Source: an uncultured Collinsella sp.
GTDB taxonomy: Bacteria > Actinomycetota > Coriobacteriia > Coriobacteriales > Coriobacteriaceae
Length of the DNA stretch: 64,000 nt
Assembly (NCBI GenBank): GCA_902495355.1
Contig: CABUWV010000009.1
Coordinates: forward strand, 52,240 to 116,239
Reading direction: 5' to 3'
In this document: one piece after another, positions 52,378 to 61,222 of the stretch
Layout: each line of letters opens with the position of its first letter
Numbering within the stretch: position 1 is the stretch's first letter
Notes under the pieces: model-generated
Database searches by the model: none
What the model saw: the letters and a program-made list of their open reading frames with translations, nothing else
Told to the model about the DNA's origin: nothing
Translations under genes and position numbers: made by a program

Positions 52378-52715
52378 CGCACTCCCCCTTCCACGCGCTT
52401 AAAGAAGCAGGTACGGTTGCCGGTGTGGCAGGCCGGACCCGGCGAGTCGACCTTGACCAGTAGCGTATCGCTATCGCAATCGGCCCAGAGCTCCTTGACC
52501 TCCTGCATGTTGCCGCTCGTCGCACCCTTGTTCCAGAGCTCCTGGCGGCTGCGGCTCCAAAACCACGTGGTCCCGGTCTTGAGCGTCAGCCCCACCGACT
52601 CCTCGTTCATCCAAGCAACCATAAGCACCTCGCCGGTGTCATATTGCTGAACCACACAGGGAATCAGCCCGCGGGCGTCGTATTTAAGATCAGACGCTTC
52701 TATTACCTCAGTCAT
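52374..52715 (-). CDS. hisI: phosphoribosyl-AMP cyclohydrolase
   Basis: 113 aa from the ATG at 52715 (GGGAG, 5 nt); the adjacent ATG at 52718 is possible. Third step of histidine synthesis. Conserved AWMNEESV, TWFWSRSRQELWNKGATSGN, DCDSDTLLVKV, and zinc ligands in PACHTGNRTCFF. Mono-functional, separate from hisE. Confidence 0.94.
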   Translation of the reverse strand: MTEVIEASDLKYDARGLIPCVVQQYDTGEVLMVAWMNEESVGLTLKTGTTWFWSRSRQELWNKGATSGNMQEVKELWADCDSDTLLVKVDSPGPACHTGNRTCFFKRVEGGVR

Positions 52716-52760
52716 CATTTCTCCCAAGTAATTACCGTAAACCCCACAGGTCGGCGAGGG

Positions 52761-52854
52761 TTGTCCAGGTGCCGCAGGTTGCCGCGAAAGAGGAGCGACG
52801 CGTACTTTGGTACGCGAGCGACGGTTTGAGCGGCAAGATGCGGTGCCTGGGCAA
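52761..52854. ncRNA. 94-nt nested hairpin between hisF and hisI
   Basis: Outer stem 52761-52776 with 52839-52854 (16 nt, three G-U pairs on the plus strand), then 52779-52785 with 52830-52836 (7 bp), an asymmetric loop, and 52799-52805 with 52810-52816 (7 bp). It occupies most of the 148-nt gap inside the his operon. Could be a processing site, an attenuator or a mobile palindrome. Confidence 0.5.
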
Positions 52855-52863
52855 GCCGCAGCA

Positions 52864-53646
52864 TTAGAAGTCCAGCCTCACAGGAATACCTTGAGAGGCC
52901 ATATACTCTTTGACTTCACGAATGCTGAAGGTTCCAAAGTGAAAGACGCTCGCCGCCAGCACGGCGTCGGCCTCGCCCTCGATCACGCCCTCGGCAAAAT
53001 GCTCGAGTGTGCCCACGCCGCCGCTCGCGATGACGGGAATCGGCACCGCGCGCGCCACGGCGCGAGTGAGCGCCAAATCAAAGCCGGCCTTGGTGCCGTC
53101 GCGATCCATACTGGTCAGTAGGATCTCGCCGGCACCGCGACGAGCCGCCTCCTCGGCCCACGCCACCGCATCGATACCCGTAGCGTTGCGGCCGCCCGCC
53201 GTAAAAACCTCCCACTTATCGGCACCCGGCTCCCCAGGCAGCCCCACGCGCTTGGCATCGATCGCCACGACCACGGCCTGGCTACCAAACGCCGCGGCAG
53301 CCTGGCTGATCAGCGACGGGTCACGCACGGCGGCAGAGTTGAGCGACACCTTGTCGGCACCGGCGGCAACCATGGTGCGCATGCCCGCCAGGTCGCGAAA
53401 GCCGCCGCCCACGGTATAGGGAATGGCCAGCTCCTCGGCCGCATGCGCCGCCATCTCGATAGTCGTCGCACGGTTGTCGCTCGTGGCGGTAATGTCCAGG
53501 AAGACGACCTCGTCCGCACCCTCGCGGTCGTAGGCACGCGCCAGCTCCACCGGATCGCCCGCATCGCGTAAGCTCACAAAGTTGACGCCCTTGACCACAC
53601 GGCCGTCCTTGACGTCCAGGCAGGGAATCACGCGCTTGGTAAGCAT
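52864..53646 (-). CDS. hisF: imidazole glycerol phosphate synthase, cyclase subunit
   Basis: 260 aa TIM barrel. Catalytic aspartates in IPCLDVKDGRVVKG and TSMDRDGTKAGFD; phosphate sites VGGGFRD and ASGGVGTLEHF. Works with HisH to form IGP and AICAR. Follows hisA by 3 nt. Confidence 0.97.
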   Translation of the reverse strand: MLTKRVIPCLDVKDGRVVKGVNFVSLRDAGDPVELARAYDREGADEVVFLDITATSDNRATTIEMAAHAAEELAIPYTVGGGFRDLAGMRTMVAAGADKVSLNSAAVRDPSLISQAAAAFGSQAVVVAIDAKRVGLPGEPGADKWEVFTAGGRNATGIDAVAWAEEAARRGAGEILLTSMDRDGTKAGFDLALTRAVARAVPIPVIASGGVGTLEHFAEGVIEGEADAVLAASVFHFGTFSIREVKEYMASQGIPVRLDF

Positions 53647-53649
53647 GGG

Positions 53650-54393
53650 CTACTCCTCCCCTCGGACGGCGGCCAGCGCCTGGGCCAGCGTAAAGTTGCC
53701 CTCATAGAGCGCGCGGCCGGTAATGGCGCCTTCAATCGCGCCCTCACCCACCGCGGCAAGCGCGCGGATATCGTCGAGCGTCGAGATGCCGCCCGAAGCC
53801 ACGACGGGAAAGCCCGCGACCTCGGCCACATGGCGATACGCCGCCACATCGATGCCCGTCTGCATGCCATCGCGCGCGATGTCGGTATACACCAGATGCT
53901 TAAAGCCCAGCTCGGTAAGCTGCGCCACGGCATCGTCGAGCACCACGCCCGCGCCGTCGCGCCAGCCGTTCACCTTAACCTGGCCGTCGCGCGCGGCAAT
54001 GTCGGCGACCAGCAGCTCGCCAAAGCCTTGGGCTGCCACCTCGGCAAAACCTGGCTCGGTCACCAGCACGGTGCCCAGCGCAATGCGGCGAGCACCATAG
54101 CCGGTCAGCTCGTCGATGCGTGCGAGCGAGCGGACGCCGCCGCCCACGTCCACGGACAGACCGGCGACGCCGCAGATGGCCTTAATCGCCGCCGAGTTGG
54201 CAGCGCATGTGTCCTCGTCCTCGCCAAAGGCAGCGGATAGGTCGACGACATGCACCCAGCTTGCGCCCTGCTCGGCAAACGAGCGGGTAACGGCCACGGG
54301 GTCGTCGGAATATACCTTGCAGCGGCTGCGGTCGCCGCGCTCCAGGCGCACGACCTTGCCGCCGATCAGATCGATTGCGGGAAACAGGATCAT
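53650..54393 (-). CDS. hisA: ProFAR isomerase
   Basis: 247 aa TIM barrel, paralogue of HisF. Catalytic Asp in FPAIDLIGGKVVRLERGD and TDIARDGMQTG; phosphate loops VGGGVRSL and ASGGISTLDDI. Overlaps the hisH stop by 4 nt. Confidence 0.97.
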   Translation of the reverse strand: MILFPAIDLIGGKVVRLERGDRSRCKVYSDDPVAVTRSFAEQGASWVHVVDLSAAFGEDEDTCAANSAAIKAICGVAGLSVDVGGGVRSLARIDELTGYGARRIALGTVLVTEPGFAEVAAQGFGELLVADIAARDGQVKVNGWRDGAGVVLDDAVAQLTELGFKHLVYTDIARDGMQTGIDVAAYRHVAEVAGFPVVASGGISTLDDIRALAAVGEGAIEGAITGRALYEGNFTLAQALAAVRGEE

Positions 54394-55091
54394 CGGCCAA
54401 CCTCCTCGACGATGTTGACGAAGTTCTTAAGGATGCGCTGACCCAGCGCGGAGGATTTCTCGGGATGGAACTGGCAGCCCCACACGTTGCCATGGCGCAC
54501 GATGCACGGGAAACTCCGTGTATAGTGCGTGCGCGCCAACACATCGGCGGCATCGGCGTCGTCGGTCACCGCGTAGCTGTGGGTGAAGTACATGTTGGCG
54601 CCCTCGGCAAAACCGGCAAGCAGCGGATCAGCCGCACCGGCGGACGTCATGTGCACCTGGTCCCAGCCCACGTGCGGCACCTTCAGGCGGCTCGACTCTA
54701 GGCGCGTGCACGAGCCGCGCATAATACCCAGGCCATCGACCCAGGGACCGCCAGCCTGCTCGGAGGCATCGTCGTCCGCGTCCGCACCCTCGTCCGCTGG
54801 CACGCCCTCGTTGCCGCGCTTAAAAAACAGCTGAAGGCCCAGGCAGATGCCGAGCAGCGGAGTTCCAGCGGCGACGGCATCGAGCACGGCCACCTCCTCG
54901 CCGCTCTGGCGCATAAAGGCAATCGCGTCATAGAACGCGCCCACGCCCGGGATGACCAGGCCGTCGGCGTTGCGGATCTGCTCCGGATTGTCCGACGTGC
55001 AGGCGGCGGCACCGGCGCGCGCAAGCCCGCGCACGACGCTCGACAAGTTGCCCTTGTGGTAGTCGACCACCACGATCTTCGGTTCGCCCAC
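54390..55091 (-). CDS. hisH: imidazole glycerol phosphate synthase, glutaminase subunit
   Basis: 233 aa from a GTG at 55091 with GGAGG 6 nt upstream; the long frame beyond it crosses a palindrome and is rejected. Nucleophile Cys83 in GICLGLQLFF, VIPGVGAF near 47-53, and the His/Glu pair in CQFHPEKS. An acidic low-complexity stretch (EGADADDDASEQ) near residue 100 is extra. Supplies ammonia to HisF. Confidence 0.95.
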   Translation of the reverse strand: MGEPKIVVVDYHKGNLSSVVRGLARAGAAACTSDNPEQIRNADGLVIPGVGAFYDAIAFMRQSGEEVAVLDAVAAGTPLLGICLGLQLFFKRGNEGVPADEGADADDDASEQAGGPWVDGLGIMRGSCTRLESSRLKVPHVGWDQVHMTSAGAADPLLAGFAEGANMYFTHSYAVTDDADAADVLARTHYTRSFPCIVRHGNVWGCQFHPEKSSALGQRILKNFVNIVEEVGR

Positions 55092-55116
55092 GCGACCCCT
55101 CCACTTCTCATCATCC

Positions 55117-55157
55117 AAAACCACCACAAAGGGGACAGGCACCTTCGTGGTGGTTTT
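55117..55157. repeat. REP-like palindrome inside the his operon (AAAACCACCAC type)
   Basis: 11-bp stem 55117-55127 with 55147-55157; loop contains GGGGACAGG. Lies between hisB and hisH. Confidence 0.8.
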
Positions 55158-55170
55158 ACCCTTGTGACGG

Positions 55171-55758
55171 TTACAGTGAGCCCTTGGTGCTGGGGATGCC
55201 CTGCACGCGGGGATCGAGCTCGCAGGCGTGGCGCATCGTGCGGCCCACGGCCTTAAAGGCGGCCTCGATAATGTGATGCGAGTTGCCACCCGCCAGTTCG
55301 CGCACGTGCAGCGTGAGCTTGGCATCGCGTGCGAAGGCATAGAAGAACTCAACGGCCAGCTCGGTATCGAAGCTGCCCACGCGCTCGGTCGGCACGGGCA
55401 GCTCGCAGTAGGCCTGCCCGCGGCCCGAAATGTCCACGGCAGCCATCACGAGCGTCTCGTCCATGGCAATCGCCGCGTCGGCAAAGCGCGTAATGCCCGC
55501 CTTGTTGCCCAACGCTTGGCAAAACGCCTCGCCCAGCACAATGCCCGTGTCCTCGACGGTATGGTGCGCGTCGACCTCAACGTCGCCTACCGCATGCACC
55601 GTCAAATCGAACAGGCCATGGCGGCCAAAGGCGTTGAGCATGTGGTCGAAAAACGGCACGCCGGTCGAGATATCGCACATACCGGTTCCATCCAGGTCGA
55701 GCTTTACGACAATGTCAGTCTCTCCCGTCTTGCGGGTCACCTCGGCATAGCGGTCCAT
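55171..55758 (-). CDS. hisB: imidazoleglycerol-phosphate dehydratase
   Basis: 195 aa, mono-functional form. Manganese-binding repeats FFDHMLNAFGRHG, DAHHTVEDTGI, and RHELAGGNSHHIIE-type VRELAGGNSHHIIEAAFKA. Start directly follows the hisC stop. Confidence 0.96.
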   Translation of the reverse strand: MDRYAEVTRKTGETDIVVKLDLDGTGMCDISTGVPFFDHMLNAFGRHGLFDLTVHAVGDVEVDAHHTVEDTGIVLGEAFCQALGNKAGITRFADAAIAMDETLVMAAVDISGRGQAYCELPVPTERVGSFDTELAVEFFYAFARDAKLTLHVRELAGGNSHHIIEAAFKAVGRTMRHACELDPRVQGIPSTKGSL

Positions 55759-56874
55759 CTACATCTCCTCCTTCACCAGCGCGGCAAACGCAGCCAGCAC
55801 CTCGTCGTTTTCCTGCGGGGTACCCACGGTAATGCGTAGGCAGTCCGCGAGCCCCGGCGCGTAGCTAAAGTCGCGCACCAAAATCGAATACTCGTCGCGC
55901 AGACGCTCGCGCACGCGCGTGGCATGCGGCGTGCGCACGAGCACAAAGTTCGCCGCGCTCGGCCACGCCTCCACGGGCAGACCCTCGGAAGCCATTGCGC
56001 GCAGGGCGCACAGCTCGCGCTCGCGCTCGGATGCGACCTGCGCCACCACAGGCGTGTACGCATCGCGGGCACGCACGCAGGCAAGTGCTGCCGCCTGACT
56101 CAGCACGTTGACCGAATAGATCTGGCGAATCGCCGCGAACACCTCGATAACCTCGGGTGCCGCGATCACATAACCCAGGCGCGTGCCGGCGGCGCCAAAC
56201 GCCTTGGACAGCGTGTGCAGAATCACCAGGTTGGGATGCTCGGCGATAAGTCCCTGCGCCGTGGTGGCCGCGCCAAACGAATCGTCGGCAAACTCAACGT
56301 AGGCCTCGTCGACCATGACCATGCCGGGGCACGCATCGCACAGGGCCGCGACAAAGTCGAGCGGTGCCACGTCGCCCGTGGGGTTGTTGGGCGAAGTCAC
56401 GATGGCCAGGCTGCACTCCGGCGCCGCGGCAAGCACGGCTGCCTGGTCGAGCTCAAAGCTCGCCGGGTCGCGCCACACGTCGCGCACCTCGGTCTGACAG
56501 AGCGATGCAAAGAACGCATACTCGCTAAAGCACGGCGGGCAGTTGAGCAGGGTCCGTCCCGCGCCGCCAAACGCCAGCAGGTAGTTATAGAGCAGCTCGT
56601 CGCCGCCGTTTCCCACGCAAGTATTCTCGCGCGTCACGCCATGCCAAGCAGCCAGCTCGTCGCGCAGCTCGTTGGACATGGGATCGGGATAGCGGTTGAG
56701 CGGTGTGGCAGCCAAGGCCGCGTCGATCGCCTCGCGCACGCCAGCGGGCACGGGATAGGTGTTCTCGTTGGCCGAAAGATTGATGCGCGTGGGCGTAAAG
56801 TTGGGATCGTAGGACTCAATACCGGCCAAGTAGGGCTGGACGAGCTCCTTCATGCGCGGCGTGAGTTCGGCCAT
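55759..56874 (-). CDS. hisC: histidinol-phosphate aminotransferase
   Basis: 371 aa from ATG 56874 (GGAGG upstream; 1 nt after the hisD stop). PLP fold type I: LSANENTYPVP, VGNGGDELL, SPNNPTGD, VDEAYVEFAD, PLP lysine in HTLSKAFGAAGTRLGY, NFVLVRT and LRITVGTPQEND. Confidence 0.95.
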   Translation of the reverse strand: MAELTPRMKELVQPYLAGIESYDPNFTPTRINLSANENTYPVPAGVREAIDAALAATPLNRYPDPMSNELRDELAAWHGVTRENTCVGNGGDELLYNYLLAFGGAGRTLLNCPPCFSEYAFFASLCQTEVRDVWRDPASFELDQAAVLAAAPECSLAIVTSPNNPTGDVAPLDFVAALCDACPGMVMVDEAYVEFADDSFGAATTAQGLIAEHPNLVILHTLSKAFGAAGTRLGYVIAAPEVIEVFAAIRQIYSVNVLSQAAALACVRARDAYTPVVAQVASERERELCALRAMASEGLPVEAWPSAANFVLVRTPHATRVRERLRDEYSILVRDFSYAPGLADCLRITVGTPQENDEVLAAFAALVKEEM

Positions 56875-56875
56875 G

Positions 56876-58312
56876 TTAAGCCTCCTCGCCGGTCGCGCCA
56901 GCGCCATCCGAGCCTGCAGCCGCCAGGTCCACGCCCTCGGCGACCGTCGCGGTCGTATCACCCGGCCAGGCGACCTTGGTCAGGTCGGCCGCAGCCAGCG
57001 ACGCAGCGCTCACGGCATCCTCGCCCTGCTCCAACACGCGGCGACGCAAAGCGGCGGAAAGCGCGTGCGCCCACAGGCCCTCGGCCTCGGCCAGGCGCTG
57101 CGTCGCGGGAGCGTCCGAGAGCAGGCCCTCGGGTGTATAACAAATGACACTCGAGCGCTTAACGAACTCTTCGACCGAAAGCGGGTTGGAGAACATGGCC
57201 GTACCGCCGGTCGGCAGCGTGTGGTTCGGGCCGGCAACGTAATCGCCGAGCGGCTCGGAGCTCCACGCGCCCACAAAGATGGCGCCGGCGTTGCGAATGC
57301 CGCCGAGCAGGCCCATCGCATCCTTACAGTGCAGCTCAAGGTGCTCGGGCGCCACGGTGTTCACCGCCTCGACAGCGGCAGCCATATCGGCGGCCACCAC
57401 GATGGTGCCCTCGTTATCGAGCGAGGCACGCGTGATCTCGGCACGCGGGGACTGCGCCACCAGAATATCGATACCCGCCTCGACCTCGCGCGCAAACTGC
57501 TCGTCGCAGGTCACCAAATAGCAGGCTGCCAGCGGATCGTGCTCGGCCTGAGCCATCAGGTCTGCCGCGACCACCATGGGCTTGGCCGTAGCATCGGCCA
57601 GCACGCAGACCTCGGACGGGCCGGCGACCATGTCGATTCCCACATCGCCCGAGACAATCTGCTTGGCCGCCGCAACAAAGGCGTTACCCGGGCCGGTGAT
57701 TTTGTCGACGCGCGGAATGGTCTCGGTACCGTATGCCAGCGCGGCCACGGCCTGGGCGCCGCCCACCATATAAATTTCGTCCACGCCGCCGAGCTTTGCC
57801 GCGGCGAGCGTGTAGGGGCTGATGAGGCCGTCCTTTTGCGGCGGTGTCACCATAACCACGCGCTTGACGCCGGCAACCTTGGCGGGAATGGCGTTCATGA
57901 GCACCGTGGAGGGATACTGCGCGCGACCGCCCGGCACATAGATGCCAGCCGCCGCGAGCGGGGTCACCTTAACGCCGAGCATCGTGCCGTCCGCACGCGT
58001 GGTAAACCAGCTCTGCTCGATCTCGCGCTGGTGGAACTCGCGAATCTGGCGCGCGGCCTTCTCGAGCGCGGCGACAAAAGCGGGATCGAGGCCTTCGAGC
58101 GCGGCATCGATCTGCTCCTGCGGCAGGCGAAAACTCTGCAGTTCAACACCGTCAAAACGCTGGCAGTAATCGCGCACCGCGGCATCGCCGTTGGCACGCA
58201 CGTTGGCCACGATATCGCGGGCGGCGTCAACAATGTTTTGCGGCAGCACGCCCTTACGGTTGAGCTGGTTGGTAACGAGTCGCTCACCGGGAGCAAGCTT
58301 GATGGTCTTCAT
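56876..58312 (-). CDS. hisD: histidinol dehydrogenase
   Basis: 478 aa. NAD-dependent two-step oxidation of histidinol to histidine. Motifs: GGRAQYPSTVLMNAIPAKVAG begins the conserved core, KITGPGNAFVAAAK, DMVAGPSEVCVLAD, zinc/catalytic region QAEHDPLAA, APEHLELH, and GPNHTLPTGG. The C-terminus has an extra 15-20 residue Ala/Gly-rich tail. AGGAG precedes the ATG. Confidence 0.96.
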   Translation of the reverse strand: MKTIKLAPGERLVTNQLNRKGVLPQNIVDAARDIVANVRANGDAAVRDYCQRFDGVELQSFRLPQEQIDAALEGLDPAFVAALEKAARQIREFHQREIEQSWFTTRADGTMLGVKVTPLAAAGIYVPGGRAQYPSTVLMNAIPAKVAGVKRVVMVTPPQKDGLISPYTLAAAKLGGVDEIYMVGGAQAVAALAYGTETIPRVDKITGPGNAFVAAAKQIVSGDVGIDMVAGPSEVCVLADATAKPMVVAADLMAQAEHDPLAACYLVTCDEQFAREVEAGIDILVAQSPRAEITRASLDNEGTIVVAADMAAAVEAVNTVAPEHLELHCKDAMGLLGGIRNAGAIFVGAWSSEPLGDYVAGPNHTLPTGGTAMFSNPLSVEEFVKRSSVICYTPEGLLSDAPATQRLAEAEGLWAHALSAALRRRVLEQGEDAVSAASLAAADLTKVAWPGDTTATVAEGVDLAAAGSDGAGATGEEA

Positions 58313-58417
58313 TTCGGTATCTCCTATCGGTCGAGGTTGCGTTTGAAAAACGAGATGCCGGGCAGCGGCGCCAATCGGTCCGCAGCCCGGATATGGGGGT
58401 GCCCGTGCGTGCTCGCA

Positions 58418-60133
58418 CTATTGTGCCGAGCCCGCGACGGGCTCAAAATGTTTGTCCTTCACGGCAGCAGCCAGGCGATCGGCCAAGTTGCGAACGCGCG
58501 GATCCAAGCGCGCGGCACCTGGGTTGACGAAGAAGCGGGCCGTGCAGTCCATAATGCGGCCGGTGATGACCAGGTCGTTGTCGCGCAGCGTGGCACCCGT
58601 GGCGGTAATGTCCACGATGCGGTCGGTCATGCCGACGATGGAGCCTAACTCGATATTGCCGTGCAGCGAGACGATGTCGGCATTCACGCCGCGCTCGGCA
58701 TACCAGGCGCTCGCGATGCGCGGGTATTTGGTGGCCACGCGAAGCGACCCGCGACGGGCGTAGTTGCGCTCGGCCTGACCGGCGCGCCATGCGGGCTCCG
58801 CCTCAATGAAAGTGCACAGGCCGTAGCCCAGATCGACCATCTGCAGCAGGTTGAGGTCTGCCTCGATCAGCGAGTCCCAACCGCAGATGCCGCAGTCGGC
58901 ACCGCCACAGCCCACAAAGGCGGGCGCGTCGCTGGGACGCACGATGACAAACTCGATATCGCCGACCGTGCCCTCGCCGGCACGCATGTCGCGACCGCGC
59001 ACAATCAGGTGACGGCCGGGGTCACGCAGCTCAGAGACGTCCAGACCCGCGGCCTCGAGCACGTCGAGCGTATCGGCCTTAAGCGAGCCCTTGGGCACGG
59101 CAATGCGCAGCGGGCCCTCGGCGCCACGGCCCGCGGCGTGATCGCCATCGGAAGCGGCGTCCTCGACCGAGGTGCGCGCGGCCTCCAGACGCTCGAGCGA
59201 AAAGGCGAAGCCCGCCGCCGGCACCTCGATGCCGTCGCCGAACGCGCCGGTAAAGATGGAGTCGTAGCGACCGCCCGAGCCCACCGGATCGGGCAGGCCA
59301 CCGGCATAGGCCTTAAAGACCAGGCCCGTGTAGTAATCAAACGAGTTCATGATGGAAAAGTCGAACGACAGCACCTGGGCGTCCTCGGGAGCCAGGCCCT
59401 CGACCAGGGCACGCAGCTCGCGCGTGAGCGGCGCGGCGATACCGGCGGCAGCCAGCAACGCGTCGACGCGGTCGAGCACCTCGGCACCACCGTGCAGACG
59501 CGGTAACTCGCTAATGGCGGCCTTGACGGCCTCGGACTCGGCACTTGCCGCCACACGGGCATCGAGGCCCACAAAGTCGTTGGCGTGCACGCAGCGCAGC
59601 GCCTCGGCAGCCAGCTCGCGATCTTCACACGCCGCAAGCAGCTCCTTAAACGGACGCACGCTACCTGCGATAATGCGTGCATCGGGCAGTGCGAGCTTAC
59701 GCACAGCCTCGGCCACGAGCGAGACAATCTCAACATCGCCCGCGGTATCGCCCGCACCGATAAGCTCAAAGCCCAGCTGTGTAAACTGACGCGAGCCGCC
59801 GGCATTGCGCTGGCACTCGCGAACCACCGGTGCCTCGTAGCGAAGGCGCAGCGGCAGATCGGCCGCGCGCATGCGAGTCGAAACCAGGCGCACGATCGGC
59901 AGCGTGTTATCGGGACGAACCACCAGCAGACGGCCATCATCGTCAAAGAGCTTAAACGGCGTGTCCGCAATGCGACCGCCTTCCTCAAGAGAACCCTTGT
60001 CCTCGAGCAGCGGCGTCTCGACCGGCAGGTAATGATGCTCCCTGAAGCAGCCCTTCACCGTACATGCAATCTCCTCGCGCGCCTGAGCCTCCTCGGGCAA
60101 TATGTCCCGGAATCCCCACGGTGTGGCCGTCAT
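58418..60133 (-). CDS. HisZ-HisG fusion: ATP phosphoribosyltransferase regulatory plus catalytic domains
   Basis: 571 aa in one uninterrupted frame. Residues 1 to about 325 are a HisRS-like HisZ domain (GFRDILPEEA, RPDNTLPIVR, FTQLGFELIG, GGRYDSIFTGAFG, GFAFSLERL). After an Asp/Gly/Ala-rich linker of about 15 aa, residues 341-571 are a short-form HisG (LRIAVPKGSLKADTLD, GLCTFIEAEP, VATKYPRIA, and the PRPP loop DITATGATLRDNDLV). In known short-form systems HisZ and HisG are separate chains of one complex that commits PRPP to histidine. The usual GAADLGI segment of HisG is Cys-rich here (CGGADCGICGWD). First gene of the his operon. Confidence 0.92.
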   Translation of the reverse strand: MTATPWGFRDILPEEAQAREEIACTVKGCFREHHYLPVETPLLEDKGSLEEGGRIADTPFKLFDDDGRLLVVRPDNTLPIVRLVSTRMRAADLPLRLRYEAPVVRECQRNAGGSRQFTQLGFELIGAGDTAGDVEIVSLVAEAVRKLALPDARIIAGSVRPFKELLAACEDRELAAEALRCVHANDFVGLDARVAASAESEAVKAAISELPRLHGGAEVLDRVDALLAAAGIAAPLTRELRALVEGLAPEDAQVLSFDFSIMNSFDYYTGLVFKAYAGGLPDPVGSGGRYDSIFTGAFGDGIEVPAAGFAFSLERLEAARTSVEDAASDGDHAAGRGAEGPLRIAVPKGSLKADTLDVLEAAGLDVSELRDPGRHLIVRGRDMRAGEGTVGDIEFVIVRPSDAPAFVGCGGADCGICGWDSLIEADLNLLQMVDLGYGLCTFIEAEPAWRAGQAERNYARRGSLRVATKYPRIASAWYAERGVNADIVSLHGNIELGSIVGMTDRIVDITATGATLRDNDLVITGRIMDCTARFFVNPGAARLDPRVRNLADRLAAAVKDKHFEPVAGSAQ

Positions 60134-60171
60134 CTGGTGAGCCTCCTCATGCTGCGTTTCATATAGAACGA

Positions 60172-60197
60172 AAGACCGGCATAGCTCCGCCGGTCTT
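60172..60197 (-). promoter_or_regulatory. hairpin in the his operon leader
   Basis: 9-bp stem (60189-60197 with 60172-60180), 8-nt loop, followed on the minus strand by TCGTTC. It sits 39 nt before the hisZG start and downstream of a possible -10 box TATGCT (60214-60209). It may be the terminator of the upstream isomerase gene or a leader structure. No His-codon leader peptide or T-box sequence is visible. Confidence 0.5.
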
Positions 60198-60302
60198 CTG
60201 GGTACTTTAGCATACTAGAGTGTTTGCGGGGAAAATCCGTCGTAGCCGCTCACACCGTATTCATTTGGAAACATAGGATAGGTTGCCGCAACCCAACCCC
60301 AC

Positions 60303-61139
60303 CTAGGCGCCAATCGCACGACGATACTCTGCCATTACCTGCGCATCGGCAGCTGCGGGGTCGGCAAAATAGCGCCAGTCATAGGTCTCGGCCGAAACAA
60401 CTCCGCGATAGCCGCGCGCCACCAGCCTATCCAGGTCGGCGCGCATATCGCGGTCGCCGTCACCCCAGGCAAGATGCGTCGTGCCGTCTGCCGCAACATC
60501 GACAAAATGCACGTGGGCGACATCATCGCCAAGCAGATCGAAATAATCGTCGATGGTATCCCCCGCCACCGCCATAGCGCCCAAATCCAGACACGCCTTA
60601 AGTGCCGGATGATCAACCGCCTCGATCATGCGCTTCGTGTCGGCCGCCGAGTTCACGATCATCGACTCAATCGGCTGTAGGGCCTCAAGCACCAGTCGCA
60701 CGCCGCGCTCTCCCGCATGCTCGGCAATCGCACGCAGCATCGAGGCACTTCGACCCCACGCGTCCTCAATCGGCTCGTTCAAAAATGCCCAGCCGCTCGA
60801 GACCATGACCTGCTCGGCTCCAAGTTCCGCCGCGATATCTACAACGTTCTTAAAGTACGCGAGCGTGCGGGCACGCGCCTCATTCCCGCGCGCCGCGATA
60901 TTCCACGGCTTGGGGTTGTTCTGTTCGGGACAAAGCCCCACAATCCGAACCCCATACTGCTGCGACAGCTCCCGCACCTGCTCGAGCGAATCGTATCCAT
61001 GGCAATCGACATACAGATGCATCGCCCCGGTCCAAAGCTCGCAACACGTGTAGCCCGAGGCCGCTGCCGAGGAAAAGAATTCCTCAAGGTCAAAATAACG
61101 ATGGCTGATATTCATGACGGCAAGCTGCGGATACTCCAT
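60303..61139 (-). CDS. sugar phosphate isomerase/epimerase (FrlC-like TIM barrel)
   Basis: 278 aa from the ATG at 61139 (AAAGG 8 nt upstream). AP-endonuclease-2-like TIM barrel with metal-ligand positions in LVLEALQPIES (Glu), KACLDLGAM (Asp), HVHFVDVA (His) and VVSAETYDW (Glu). The layout resembles FrlC, the fructoselysine 3-epimerase, and relatives. Lies downstream of a mannose-type PTS in the same direction, about 80 nt away. Confidence 0.83.
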   Translation of the reverse strand: MEYPQLAVMNISHRYFDLEEFFSSAAASGYTCCELWTGAMHLYVDCHGYDSLEQVRELSQQYGVRIVGLCPEQNNPKPWNIAARGNEARARTLAYFKNVVDIAAELGAEQVMVSSGWAFLNEPIEDAWGRSASMLRAIAEHAGERGVRLVLEALQPIESMIVNSAADTKRMIEAVDHPALKACLDLGAMAVAGDTIDDYFDLLGDDVAHVHFVDVAADGTTHLAWGDGDRDMRADLDRLVARGYRGVVSAETYDWRYFADPAAADAQVMAEYRRAIGA

Positions 61140-61222
61140 CTTGTCCACCTTTCGGCAAAAGGGCGCCGCAGCACAGTGTGCGCGACGCCCCCTCTTACAT
61201 TGTTCTCATTATGACGGATACT

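Noticed and set aside
60134..60302. T-box or His-codon attenuator upstream of the his operon
   Set aside because: No T-box sequence, no run of His codons and no antiterminator alternative to the single 9-bp hairpin could be found.
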